Assembly (NCBI GenBank): GCA_002421685.1
Contig: DISB01000002.1
Span: 1 to 33,834, forward strand
DNA: 33,834 nt
Source: Bacteroidetes bacterium UBA6221
GTDB lineage: Bacteria; Bacteroidota; Bacteroidia; Chitinophagales; Chitinophagaceae
Direction of reading: 5' to 3'
Positions 6,509 to 14,321 of this stretch are shown piece after piece. Under the pieces are notes generated by a model. That model saw nothing but the letters and a program-made list of their open reading frames with translations. It was not told the DNA's origin and did no database searches. How positions within the stretch are numbered: position 1 is the first letter of the stretch; the number at the start of each line of letters is the position of its first letter. The position numbers and the translations under genes are program-made.

Positions 6509-9298
6509 ATGAGCAAACAATATTATGTAAAGCCCCCTCAGGGAGGTATACAAAGCACCGACAAAGTAGCCGCACAAGTGGCGTACATAGACGGTGTACC
6601 TTATGAACTGAAAGCGGGCGAAACTATACTGTCTTTCCTTAAGAGGAACTTTGGTGAGGATTATGTGCCTACGCTCTGCGATGCGCCCAACCTAAAACCA
6701 TTTGGCGCCTGCCGTGTGTGCAGTGTAGATGTGGCCCTTACGGCCAATGGCAGCAGCAAGGCGATGGCATCGTGCCACACACCCGTATCGCCCAATATGT
6801 ATATATACCCGCATAGCCAGCGCATACTGGACCTGCGTAAGAATATAGTGGAGCTGGTACTGACGGACCACCCGCTGGACTGCCTGACCTGCGAAGTGAA
6901 CAATAACTGCGAACTGCAAACGGTAGCCGCACAGGTGGGTATACGCGATGTGCGTTATCCCGAAGGCAAGAACCACCTCAATTATAAAAAAGACCTGAGC
7001 CACCCCTATATGCGGACGGACATGTCCAAATGTATCAACTGCTCGCGCTGTGTGCGTGCCTGCGATGAAGTGCAGGGACAGTTTGTGCTGAGCATGGCGG
7101 GACGTGGCTTTGATGCGCATATCGTTAAGGGGCAGGAAGTGAGCTTCTTCGAGTCGGACTGTGTGAGCTGCGGTGCATGTGCCCAGGCTTGCCCAACATC
7201 GGCGATATCCGATGTGTATGAATCCAAATCAATAGCCTACGACGAGAAAGTACGTACCGTGTGCACCTACTGCGGCGTGGGCTGCAACCTGGAAGTAGCA
7301 GTGAAAGGCGGCAAAGTAAAATCGATACAGGCCCCATACGAAGCGGAAGCCAACGGTGGCCATACCTGCCTGAAAGGACGTTATGCATTCGCATTCTACA
7401 ACCACCCTGACCGCCTGCGCACACCGCTTATCAAAAAGAACGGCGAATTTGTAGAAGCTACCTGGGATGAAGCTTATGACTTCATAACCAACAAGCTGAC
7501 CGAGATAAAAGATAAATACGGCCCTGACTCGATAGCAGGCATATCATCGGCACGCGGCACCAACGAGGAGAACTACCTGGTGCAGAAATTCATCCGCGCG
7601 GTGATAGGCACTAATAATATTGACAGTTGCGCCCGTGTATGCCATTCGCCTACGGCCATAGGCTTGCAGCGTACCTTTGGTACAGGGGCAGCCACCAACT
7701 CCATCATCGACCTGAAGTACACGGACTGTATTATGATCATTGGCGCCAACCCCACATCGGGACACCCGGTAACAGGTGCAAAACTTAAGCAGTTTGCCAT
7801 CAGCGGGAAGCCAAGTATCGTCATCGACCCCCGCAGGACGGAACTGGCCAACTACGCCACCTACCACCTGCAACTGCGCCCCGGCACCAACGTGGCTATG
7901 CTCAATATGCTGTTGTATTATATCATCAGCGAGGGGCTGGAGGCAAAAGAATTTATAGACGCACGTACAGAGGGCTACGAGGAATTCAAAGCCAATATAC
8001 TGAAGCTGAACATGGACGAACTCTCGGCCATTACAGGAGTGGATAAAGAACTGGCGCGGAAGGCAGCTATTGCCTATGCAAGCGCATCCAGCGCCATGTC
8101 TTTCCACGGGCTGGGTGTTACAGAACATTCGCAGGGAACGTTTACCGTAATGCAGATAGCTGACCTGGCAATGATAACAGGCAATGTTGGCCGTCGTGGT
8201 GTGGGTGTAAACCCCCTGCGTGGACAAAACAACGTGCAGGGCGCGGCGGATATGGGCTGCCAGCCATACCAGGGTGCGGGTTACCTGGATGTGACCAATC
8301 CTGAGATACATCAGAAATACGAACTCTTTTATAATGCCAAGCTCCCCAATTACTCCGGACTGAAAATACCGGAGATGTACGAGTCGGCCCAACAGGACAA
8401 ACTGAAAGCCATGTGGGTGATAGGTGAAGACATGGCACAGACAGACCCCAATACACAATACGTGGTGGACTCACTGAGCAAACTGGAACTACTTGTGGTG
8501 CAGGAACTGTTTATGACCGAAACGGCCAAACTGGCTACGGTAATCCTCCCTGCTTCATCGTTCCTGGAAAAGAGCGGAACATTTACCAACGGCGAGCGCA
8601 GGGTACAGCGTGTGCAGCAGGTGGTAGAACCCCTTTCCGGCACAAAATCGGACGGGCAGATAATGGTGGATATGATGAACCGCATGGGCTACAAGCAACC
8701 TGCGGTGTACCATCCTGAATGGGTGCTGGAAGAGGTATCGCAAATCGTACCATTCTTTGAAGGTGTGAAATGGGAAGAGCTGGGCGACAACGGCAAACAA
8801 TGGCCGGTAGCCAAAGACGGCAAAGGCACCGAGATACTGCATACAGATACATTCAAACGTGGCAAGGGCAAATTTGTGTACAGCGACTGGAAAGAATCAG
8901 AAGAAATAGTACAAAACGGTAAGCAATACCCATATATCATTACTACCAACCGCGAACTGGAACATTATAACTGTGGCGCTATGACACGCCGTACCCCCAA
9001 TGCGGAGATACTGACGGAAGACGTACTGCTGATATGTGCAGAAGATGCTGCCAAGCACCTGATAAATGATGGGGATATGGTATGCGTAGAGTCTGCCCGT
9101 GGCAAGGTGGACATAAAGGCCAGGATAACCGACGAGGTGAAAGCCGGCGTACTGAGCAGCACTTTCCACTTCCCCGAGATTATGCTGAACAATATCACTT
9201 CCGACGTCACGGATGCAGACGCCCTCTGCCCCGAGTACAAAGTGGTAGCCGTCAACATCAGGAAGAGCAAGGGGAAGTATAAGAATGGGGGCGTGTAA
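6509..9298 (+). CDS. Formate dehydrogenase catalytic subunit alpha (FdsA/FdhF type, Cys ligand)
   Basis: This 929-residue molybdopterin enzyme oxidises formate to CO2 (possibly reversibly). Modules in order: a NuoG-like [2Fe-2S] domain (Cys57, Cys68, Cys71, Cys89), a His/Cys [4Fe-4S] site (His121, Cys125, Cys128, Cys134), a two-cluster ferredoxin domain (Cys175/178/181/185 and Cys218/221/224/228), then the catalytic domain with its own [4Fe-4S] (Cys252/255/259 and Cys287). The molybdenum ligand is Cys378 in SCARVCHSP, followed by the catalytic His379; there is no selenocysteine. GHPVTGAKLKQF and the C-terminal molybdopterin dinucleotide-binding domain (about 800-915) complete the fold. No signal peptide, so it is cytoplasmic. 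It pairs with the fused subunit upstream. No FdsD-like chaperone gene follows. Confidence 0.95.
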   Translation: MSKQYYVKPPQGGIQSTDKVAAQVAYIDGVPYELKAGETILSFLKRNFGEDYVPTLCDAPNLKPFGACRVCSVDVALTANGSSKAMASCHTPVSPNMYIYPHSQRILDLRKNIVELVLTDHPLDCLTCEVNNNCELQTVAAQVGIRDVRYPEGKNHLNYKKDLSHPYMRTDMSKCINCSRCVRACDEVQGQFVLSMAGRGFDAHIVKGQEVSFFESDCVSCGACAQACPTSAISDVYESKSIAYDEKVRTVCTYCGVGCNLEVAVKGGKVKSIQAPYEAEANGGHTCLKGRYAFAFYNHPDRLRTPLIKKNGEFVEATWDEAYDFITNKLTEIKDKYGPDSIAGISSARGTNEENYLVQKFIRAVIGTNNIDSCARVCHSPTAIGLQRTFGTGAATNSIIDLKYTDCIMIIGANPTSGHPVTGAKLKQFAISGKPSIVIDPRRTELANYATYHLQLRPGTNVAMLNMLLYYIISEGLEAKEFIDARTEGYEEFKANILKLNMDELSAITGVDKELARKAAIAYASASSAMSFHGLGVTEHSQGTFTVMQIADLAMITGNVGRRGVGVNPLRGQNNVQGAADMGCQPYQGAGYLDVTNPEIHQKYELFYNAKLPNYSGLKIPEMYESAQQDKLKAMWVIGEDMAQTDPNTQYVVDSLSKLELLVVQELFMTETAKLATVILPASSFLEKSGTFTNGERRVQRVQQVVEPLSGTKSDGQIMVDMMNRMGYKQPAVYHPEWVLEEVSQIVPFFEGVKWEELGDNGKQWPVAKDGKGTEILHTDTFKRGKGKFVYSDWKESEEIVQNGKQYPYIITTNRELEHYNCGAMTRRTPNAEILTEDVLLICAEDAAKHLINDGDMVCVESARGKVDIKARITDEVKAGVLSSTFHFPEIMLNNITSDVTDADALCPEYKVVAVNIRKSKGKYKNGGV

Positions 9299-9338
9299 TG
9301 CGTTAATATGCTAATGCGGCAATGCGATAATATTAGTT

Positions 9339-9373
9339 GTGCCGCTGTCCTTGCAGGGCAGCGGCACTTTCTT
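9339..9373 (+). terminator. Intrinsic terminator of the formate dehydrogenase operon
   Basis: GTGCCGCTGTCC (9339-9350) pairs with GGGCAGCGGCAC (9356-9367), 12 bp with one G-T pair and a 5-base loop, followed by TTTCTTTT. It begins 40 bases after the stop of the catalytic-subunit gene. Confidence 0.8.
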
Positions 9374-9397
9374 TTCCCGCCATTTCTAAAGGGGAAC

Positions 9398-9813
9398 TGT
9401 CGCGTGCGCTACACGCGACACCAAAAAACTCCCCTCCCTGGAGGGGTTGGGGGGGGTACTCGCGGCGTTGACTGTGCTCTTCAATATACATTTCTATCAC
9501 CCTGATGACATTTTGGATATCGTTCATTACTTGTTTGTCATCAAACCGAATGATATTAATCCCCAATTCCTTTAACCTGATTTCGCTGCGTACTGTTTTT
9601 ACGAAGTTGTTTTGCAAGGGGTACAAGTGCGGGGTTGTATGGGATAATCTTTTTTCGCATAGAGGAATAAAAATAACAATTATGCAATTTATCTATTATA
9701 ACTATCCTCATTCCCTGTCCATCGCGAGTAACCCACCCCTACACCCCTCTGGGGAGGGGAAACATGAATCAAAAACTGTAGCGTTCCCGCCGATGGCGGG
9801 GCGACACGCGACA
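9398..9813. mobile_element. Compact element with inverted hairpin ends around a DUF559 remnant
   Basis: Left end, read outward to inward: TGTCGCGTG hairpin (9398-9420, 9-bp stem), CCCCTC/GAGGGG hairpin (9431-9446), G-rich tract, TACTCGC (9457-9463). Right end is the same in inverted order: GCGAGTA (9724-9730), C-rich tract, CCCCTC/GAGGGG hairpin (9744-9759), a CCCGCC/GGCGGG stem (9786-9800) and CGCGACA (9807-9813). The 260 bases between hold the decayed DUF559 gene. The structure resembles a small terminal-inverted-repeat element; that it moves, and by what enzyme, is inference. No target duplication is obvious. Confidence 0.6.
9458..9660 (-). pseudogene. DUF559 pseudogene with internal deletion and frameshift
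   Basis: From the ATG at 9660 the minus strand reads MRKKIIPYNPALVPLAKQL then RKNST, the typical DUF559 N-terminus, then runs out of frame to a stop. In another frame the C-terminal third follows at once: RLKELGINIIRFDD, KQVMNDIQNVIRVIEMYIEE, HSQRRE, close to residues 56-89 counted from the ATG at 32 in the first copy. Roughly 50-60 central residues, including the ELDG acidic motif, are missing at the junction (near 9573-9590). The stop codon has changed from TAA to TAC, so the frame runs on into the hairpin repeat. It cannot encode an active nuclease. Confidence 0.85.
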
Positions 9814-9877
9814 AATACCACATAAGGGAACATCCCGCAAAACTGCCTATCCTTAAAGGGATACGCCGCGGTCTCAA

Positions 9878-10315
9878 TCATACTTTTGGCATGGTAAACT
9901 TATAATGCGACTTGCAGAAACCTACCTGCTCGTAAAAAACATGCGAACCGGGGCGCTGAAAACCACAGGCTACTTCCAGCATATCGTAGTCTTTGCCTGC
10001 CAGTATGGTTTTAAGGTATTCTATTAGTTTCCGGCCAATGCCCTTGCCGCGATAGCGCTCATCTACATATAGTTCCTGTATCTCGTATACATAATTAAGA
10101 TGGTGCAGCAGCAGCTGGCCATGACAGCTCAGGTACCCCACGGGTATATCATTGTCGATAGCCAGCAGGTAGTAATACCCCGGCGTATGTATATTCTGTA
10201 GATAGTACTGCCCGAACAATTCTTTATCGAATGTTATACGCTCCAGCCGGCATACAAAATTATATACACTATCCGTGTCTTTATCTGTTGCCTGCCTGGT
10301 CATTATTTCGTTCAT
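9878..10315 (-). CDS. GNAT N-acetyltransferase, PhnO-like
   Basis: A 145-residue GNAT acetyltransferase. The acetyl-CoA motif is RYRGKGIGRKLIEYL after the beta4 strand YEIQELYVDE, and the C-terminal part is HVFYEQVGFCKSHYKFTMPK. Overall layout and length match PhnO (aminoalkylphosphonate N-acetyltransferase, 144 residues in E. coli), especially LLHHLNYVYEIQEL and the KSHYKFT tail; no phosphonate genes are nearby, so the substrate is uncertain. I chose the ATG at 10315; an in-frame GTG at 10333 lies within the -7 element, and an ATG at 10303 is also possible. Confidence 0.8.
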   Translation of the reverse strand: MNEIMTRQATDKDTDSVYNFVCRLERITFDKELFGQYYLQNIHTPGYYYLLAIDNDIPVGYLSCHGQLLLHHLNYVYEIQELYVDERYRGKGIGRKLIEYLKTILAGKDYDMLEVACGFQRPGSHVFYEQVGFCKSHYKFTMPKV

Positions 10316-10332
10316 GCTGAAATCGTTTAACA

Positions 10333-10340
10333 CAAACCTA
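10333..10340 (-). promoter_or_regulatory. -7 element of the PhnO-like gene
   Basis: Minus strand reads TAGGTTTG, an exact TAnnTTTG, 17 bases upstream of the ATG at 10315. It makes the upstream GTG at 10333 an unlikely start. Confidence 0.5.
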
Positions 10341-10401
10341 ACTACCTTTTAACTATTTATTGCAGATTTGTGTACGTCTATAGCTGCCAAACAACTGCTT
10401 T

Positions 10402-11253
10402 ATGAAACATACACTACTCATGCTGATTATTTCTATTGCCGGCTATACTGTTTATGGGCAAGGCGACACAAAACACGTTCCCCGTCCTTTGTCGGCAGAA
10501 GATTCCACAAGGGTTGGCTATTATTGGGAAAAGGCGAATTCCGTGCGCCTGTTTTCGCAGCAAAGACAGAAATACCTGGACAGTGCGCTGGCAATTGCAC
10601 CTTGGAAGGCCTATTTCTGGCAGCAAAAAGCGATGCCGCTCAGCAAGCAGATGAAGCACGATCTTGCGCGGCCGTATTTAGATAGCGCTGCAAAATACAA
10701 CCCTCACCAATACGTGCCCTACCGGGCGTACCTGCTTTGTATTTTTAGCCGCGACTACAAGGAAGCGCTTGACGATTTTTACCTCGCCCAAACCCTCAAT
10801 GGCAACAGCGGGGTGATGGACCATCCTTACGATTTTTACATAGGGCTTTGCCACCTGCAATTGGATAACTTCGACTCGTGCCGGTATATGATGCAAAAAT
10901 GCATTGACTATAAAACAAAACAGCAAGGTGCCGAATGGGTGCATTACCTGCACTGGTTTTACGTAGGTATTACCTGGTACGAGCAGGATAATAACGACAG
11001 CGCTATTTCCTGTTTCGACAGGAGCCTGGCGCTGAACCCCTACCTGCCGGATGCTAAATATTATAAAGCGCTGTGTTTGTCGCGTAGAGGGGAAAAGAAA
11101 GAAGCGCTGGCGTTGTTGTACGAAACAGACAGTCTTATCAGGAAGGGTTACTTTATCAACGAGGATAACGCACGCTACGAAGTTTATCCCTACCAGGTAA
11201 GGAAGTATTTTCTTGAAGGAGCCATAGCTTCATTGGAAGAGAACGAGGAATAA
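10402..11253 (+). CDS. Exported tetratricopeptide-repeat protein
   Basis: A 283-residue protein with a signal peptide (MKHTLLMLIISIAGYTVYGQ, probable cleavage after Gly-Gln near residue 20). The rest is helical TPR-type sequence: YLDSALAIAPWKAYFWQQKA (about 58-77), PYLDSAAKYNPHQYVPYRAY, YKEALDDFYLAQTLN, and a clear repeat DSAISCFDRSLALNPYLPDA with YYKALCLSRRGEKKEALALL near 195-235. TPR domains mediate protein binding; the partner is unknown. It is monocistronic, and ends at a strong hairpin shared with the convergent carbonic anhydrase gene. Confidence 0.78.
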   Translation: MKHTLLMLIISIAGYTVYGQGDTKHVPRPLSAEDSTRVGYYWEKANSVRLFSQQRQKYLDSALAIAPWKAYFWQQKAMPLSKQMKHDLARPYLDSAAKYNPHQYVPYRAYLLCIFSRDYKEALDDFYLAQTLNGNSGVMDHPYDFYIGLCHLQLDNFDSCRYMMQKCIDYKTKQQGAEWVHYLHWFYVGITWYEQDNNDSAISCFDRSLALNPYLPDAKYYKALCLSRRGEKKEALALLYETDSLIRKGYFINEDNARYEVYPYQVRKYFLEGAIASLEENEE

Positions 11254-11274
11254 AGGGGCGCGAAGCGCCCCTTT
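11252..11274. terminator. Bidirectional terminator between TPR and carbonic anhydrase genes
   Basis: AAAGGGGCGC (11252-11261) and GCGCCCCTTT (11265-11274) form a perfect 10-bp stem with loop GAA. The A/T ends give a short T-run in either direction. It overlaps the last base pair of the TPR stop codon region and lies 6 bases from the carbonic anhydrase stop. Confidence 0.85.
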
Positions 11275-11280
11275 ATAACA

Positions 11281-11958
11281 TCAATTGCTCATTCCTACAG
11301 CCACCTCTGCGTTGCGGGTGTTGCCCACGCTCTGGTAAAATTCTACCTCACCGGTTGCGATGTCATACATTGCCGGCACAATATCTATAGCGCCGCTGTC
11401 TAACAGGTTAGCCACTATTTCACTGCCGGTTATTATTTCATCCACTGTGTGGTGAACATTCAGTCTCGCTACTTCATTTACAAATGACGCGTTTTTACCG
11501 GTCCTGTTTTCTTTAAACGTAGTTTCCTGTTGCACTGCGGGCTTTATCTGTTCCAGCAGTTTCGACAGGTTGCCCAACTCTACATTGTCACAGGCGCCCT
11601 TTATAGCCCCGCAACTGGTATGGCCCAGCACTACGATGAGTTTAGAGCCTGCTACTGCCGTTGCAAATTCCAGGCTACCCAACACATTGGGCGATACAAC
11701 ATTGCCCGCTATACGTATGCTGAAAATATCACCTAGCCCCAGGTCGAATATCAGTTCTGCCGAAGTGCGTGAGTCCATGCAACTGAGTATGGCCGCAAAT
11801 GGCCATTGGTCGTCTTTGGTGGCGTTCACTTGCTCCAGCAGGTCGCGGTTCATTTTCAGGTTGTTCACAAAGCGGTAGTTGCCATCCTTCAACAGTTGGA
11901 TGGCTGCTGCCGGAGTAATATCATGAGGTATATGTTCGATTTTATGTATTCCTGCCAT
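11281..11958 (-). CDS. Beta-class carbonic anhydrase
   Basis: Interconverts CO2 and bicarbonate. The 225-residue protein shows the beta-class zinc site: Cys60 with Asp62 and Arg64 in SCMDSR, and His113 and Cys116 in LGHTSCGA. IRIAGNVVSPNVLGSLEFA (about 81-99) and the C-terminal IVPAMYDIATGEVEFY strand are also characteristic. No signal peptide, so cytoplasmic. It could supply bicarbonate or hydrate CO2 from formate oxidation, but it is 2 kb from those genes and transcribed the other way, so a direct link is speculation. A 12-bp perfect palindrome (12037-12048) lies 79 bases upstream. Confidence 0.95.
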   Translation of the reverse strand: MAGIHKIEHIPHDITPAAAIQLLKDGNYRFVNNLKMNRDLLEQVNATKDDQWPFAAILSCMDSRTSAELIFDLGLGDIFSIRIAGNVVSPNVLGSLEFATAVAGSKLIVVLGHTSCGAIKGACDNVELGNLSKLLEQIKPAVQQETTFKENRTGKNASFVNEVARLNVHHTVDEIITGSEIVANLLDSGAIDIVPAMYDIATGEVEFYQSVGNTRNAEVAVGMSN

Positions 11959-12036
11959 AACTGTAATTGCTTTTTATTGATTAATAAATAATGGTGGGCC
12001 ATAAAACATCCCAACCGAGGAGAAGTAAAAGAACAA

Positions 12037-12072
12037 CTATGCGCATAGACTTACAGGGACAATATGCCCTGT
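12037..12072. promoter_or_regulatory. Palindrome and hairpin upstream of carbonic anhydrase
   Basis: CTATGCGCATAG (12037-12048) is a perfect 12-bp palindrome. Next to it ACAGGG (12053-12058) and CCCTGT (12067-12072) form a stem with an 8-base loop. They fill the 144-base gap between the minus-strand gene at 12103-12405 and carbonic anhydrase, and could be an operator plus the 3' end of the upstream transcript. Confidence 0.4.
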
Positions 12073-12102
12073 CTATACGTTTTAGTGTTCGTAAATCAAT
12101 AA

Positions 12103-12405
12103 CTACAGTATGTTAGGAGGGGGGGTGACGGTATCGGGTATATATTGCCGGATAACTTGCTCAGCCCGGTGAATAACCAGCATGGCTATCTGCGCCAGGT
12201 GCTGATTTCTTGAAGGGGTATCCATGCCCGGCTTAAAGGCGGTTTCAGGTTTTTTCAGTTTTAGTTTACTACTGCCATCTTCTACGTCACTTTCGTGTAT
12301 CTCTTCTGTTATCAGCCCGAGGTATAATATCTTTCCCATTTCCTTCACCGGCAGCGCCTGGAAGGAAATAATAACGAGCAAGACATATGCGAGCAGTTTT
12401 TTCAT
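12103..12405 (-). CDS. Small exported hypothetical protein
   Basis: A 100-residue protein with a signal peptide or single N-terminal membrane helix (MKKLLAYVLLVIISFQALP). The segment LPVKEMGKILYLGLITEEIHE (about 18-38) recurs, as I recall, in short Bacteroidota hypothetical proteins. A Lys-rich middle and a Pro-rich end (PDTVTPPPNIL) follow. No function is known. It lies upstream of carbonic anhydrase on the same strand but 144 bases away with a hairpin between, so co-transcription is doubtful. Confidence 0.65.
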   Translation of the reverse strand: MKKLLAYVLLVIISFQALPVKEMGKILYLGLITEEIHESDVEDGSSKLKLKKPETAFKPGMDTPSRNQHLAQIAMLVIHRAEQVIRQYIPDTVTPPPNIL

Positions 12406-12567
12406 TGCGCTGCAATATAGCGAAAAACAATGTTCAAAAATGCATATGTATGAACAGCGTGTGTTGTTAAAAAAAATGCAAATCGCAGTTTGTAGTAAAT
12501 AATAGTATCTGTTTGTAGTTATTTTAGTGTTTTATTGTTATTAATAATATGAGAAGATTTTTTTTTG

Positions 12568-12575
12568 TACCTTTG
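12568..12575 (+). promoter_or_regulatory. -7 element for the GNAT-racemase-MscS run
   Basis: TACCTTTG is an exact TAnnTTTG in an AT-rich gap, 125 bases upstream of the ATG at 12701, so a leader of about 115 bases is implied. A TTG at 12535-12537 is too far away (30 bases) to be a good -33. The leader holds GGCCGG and CCGGCC segments that could pair. Confidence 0.5.
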
Positions 12576-12700
12576 CAGGACATTCTTTTAAGGCCGGCCC
12601 ATTTCAGCTTTTACCGCACGTTTCATTCCGGCCAGTATTCTTTTTTTAATCGCACACCTTATTCGTGCACGTGCCTGTAGCTGAGCTTAAAATATTTTGT

Positions 12701-13144
12701 ATGGTAATATATACTTATACGCCTTCCACTCAACCGGAAGAAAAAGAGTTTGAAGCGATCAACGAATTTTTGTTTGAGCACCTGGATCAGTACGGCGATG
12801 CAAAAGAAGACATCGCAAAGGCTATGCGGTATTCGCTTGGGGAACAAGGTAAACCCGGAGGCTTTGTTTTGTCGGCCAAAGAGGGCGACACTATTACCGG
12901 GGCGGTAGTAGTAAATGAGACAGGCATGAACGGCTATATACCGGATAATATATTGGTGTATATAGCAACGCACAGCGAGCGCCGCGGACGTGGCATTGGC
13001 AAACAATTAATGCGTAAGGCCATAGAAACCGCAAGTGGCGATATTGCCTTGCACGTAGAGCCCGATAATCCAGCCAAACAACTGTATGAGCAACTGGGGT
13101 TCACCAATAAGTATCTCGAAATGAGGTTGAAGAATAATCACTGA
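12701..13144 (+). CDS. GNAT family N-acetyltransferase
   Basis: A 147-residue GNAT protein. The acetyl-CoA-binding motif ERRGRGIGKQLMRKAIE follows the strand NILVYIATHS; the C-terminal part has IALHVEPDNPAKQLYEQLGF then a short tail. The central GAVVVNETGM segment is the beta2-beta3 region. The substrate is unknown. I chose the ATG at 12701; an in-frame GTG at 12665 adds 12 residues without family support. The racemase-like gene begins 2 bases after the stop, so the two are co-expressed and the acetyltransferase may act on a related amino acid (inference). Confidence 0.8.
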   Translation: MVIYTYTPSTQPEEKEFEAINEFLFEHLDQYGDAKEDIAKAMRYSLGEQGKPGGFVLSAKEGDTITGAVVVNETGMNGYIPDNILVYIATHSERRGRGIGKQLMRKAIETASGDIALHVEPDNPAKQLYEQLGFTNKYLEMRLKNNH

Positions 13145-13146
13145 AC

Positions 13147-14259
13147 ATGGCATTTGTAACACTGAATACCGATAAACTTGCGGATAATTATCAATACCTG
13201 GACCGACTGTTTTCAGAACATAATGTAAAATGGTCGGTTGTTACCAAGTTGTTGTGTGGCAATAAGAAATACCTGGAGGTATTGCTGAACCTGGGCGTGA
13301 AGGAGGTCTGCGACTCGCGTGTGACCAACCTGCGCAGGATAAAAGCGATAGACCCCAATGTAGAGACCGCATACATTAAACCGCCACCCAAACGCTCGGT
13401 ACGAAAAATAGTTGAATACGCAGATGTGAGTTTTAATACTGAGTACGAAACTATTAGGCTTTTGTCTGAGGCAGCAGTGCAGCAGGGCAAAACGCACAAA
13501 GTCATCATTATGATAGAACTGGGTGAACTACGTGAGGGCGTAATGCGCGATGACTTTATTAACTTCTATGCCAGGGTGTTTGAACTGCCCAATATCCGGG
13601 TAATAGGCATAGGCACCAACCTTACCTGCATGTATGGCGTGCTGCCCAATCACGATAAACTGATACAGTTAAGCCTGTACAAAGAACTTATCGAGGCTAA
13701 ATTTGACAGGAAGATACCCTATGTATCGGGCGGATCTTCGGTAACTATTCCGCTGATATTCCGGGATTTGCTTCCCGAAGGCGTTAATCATTTCAGAGTG
13801 GGCGAGACATTGTTCCTTGGTACGGATGTATATAACAATAAGCCTTTCACGCAAATGCACAATGACGTATTTAAGCTATATGCAGAGATAATTGAGCTGA
13901 CTGAAAAGCCAAATATTCCAATGGGTGAACTGGGGCATAACCTTACAGGGGAAATTAAGGAGTTTGACGAGCGGCGAAAACACCAATCGTCTTTCCGGGC
14001 AATTATTGATTTAGGTTTATTGGATATAGAGTCAGATCATTTAAGACCCGTTGACGATAGTATCAACCTGGTGGGTGAAAGTTCGGATATGATAGTGGTA
14101 GACCTGGGAGACAACCCCAATAATTATAAAGTAGGCGACCTGCTGGAATTCCGCATGACATATATGGGTATACTGCGGGTTATGAATTCAGAATATGTGG
14201 AGAAGAGGCTGGAAGGTGCGATATATGCAGATACCCATGCCAACGCTTCGAACAATTAG
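13147..14259 (+). CDS. PLP-dependent alanine/ornithine racemase-like protein
   Basis: A 370-residue fold-type III PLP enzyme of the alanine-racemase N-terminal family, closest in layout to the ornithine racemase/YhfX group. Lys34 in WSVVTKLLCGN is the expected Schiff-base lysine. Further family features are VCDSRVTNLRRI (54-65), VIIMIELGELREGV (119-132), the ACGTN-like IGIGTNLTCMYG (about 155-166), the phosphate-binding SGGSSVT near 198, and HFRVGETLFLG. The C-terminal beta-domain carries GDLLEFRMTYMGILRVM. It probably racemises or epimerises an amino acid in the cytoplasm; the substrate cannot be read from sequence. The MscS-type channel follows after a 62-base gap. Confidence 0.82.
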   Translation: MAFVTLNTDKLADNYQYLDRLFSEHNVKWSVVTKLLCGNKKYLEVLLNLGVKEVCDSRVTNLRRIKAIDPNVETAYIKPPPKRSVRKIVEYADVSFNTEYETIRLLSEAAVQQGKTHKVIIMIELGELREGVMRDDFINFYARVFELPNIRVIGIGTNLTCMYGVLPNHDKLIQLSLYKELIEAKFDRKIPYVSGGSSVTIPLIFRDLLPEGVNHFRVGETLFLGTDVYNNKPFTQMHNDVFKLYAEIIELTEKPNIPMGELGHNLTGEIKEFDERRKHQSSFRAIIDLGLLDIESDHLRPVDDSINLVGESSDMIVVDLGDNPNNYKVGDLLEFRMTYMGILRVMNSEYVEKRLEGAIYADTHANASNN

Positions 14260-14321
14260 ATTAGATTTTGGTTAAATACATATTGAACATCGGCTTCCTT
14301 TCGCACGCCTCTTTTGATGTT

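Noticed and set aside
7544..8458. A long 304-codon minus-strand frame inside the formate dehydrogenase gene
   Set aside because: It is a His/Cys/Val-rich shadow of the conserved coding strand without any domain.
9333..9626. A 97-codon open frame as an intact gene
   Set aside because: Only the part up to about 9458 is DUF559-like; the rest is read-through into the hairpin repeat, and the N-terminus is in another frame. It is treated as a pseudogene.
9505..9825. A + strand open frame of 106 codons over the element
   Set aside because: It is the antisense of the DUF559 remnant and the right-end repeat, with no protein-like features.
12588..12640. GGCCGG / CCGGCC pair in the leader of the GNAT gene as a riboswitch
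   Set aside because: Only a 6-bp stem with a long loop; no known riboswitch core is seen.
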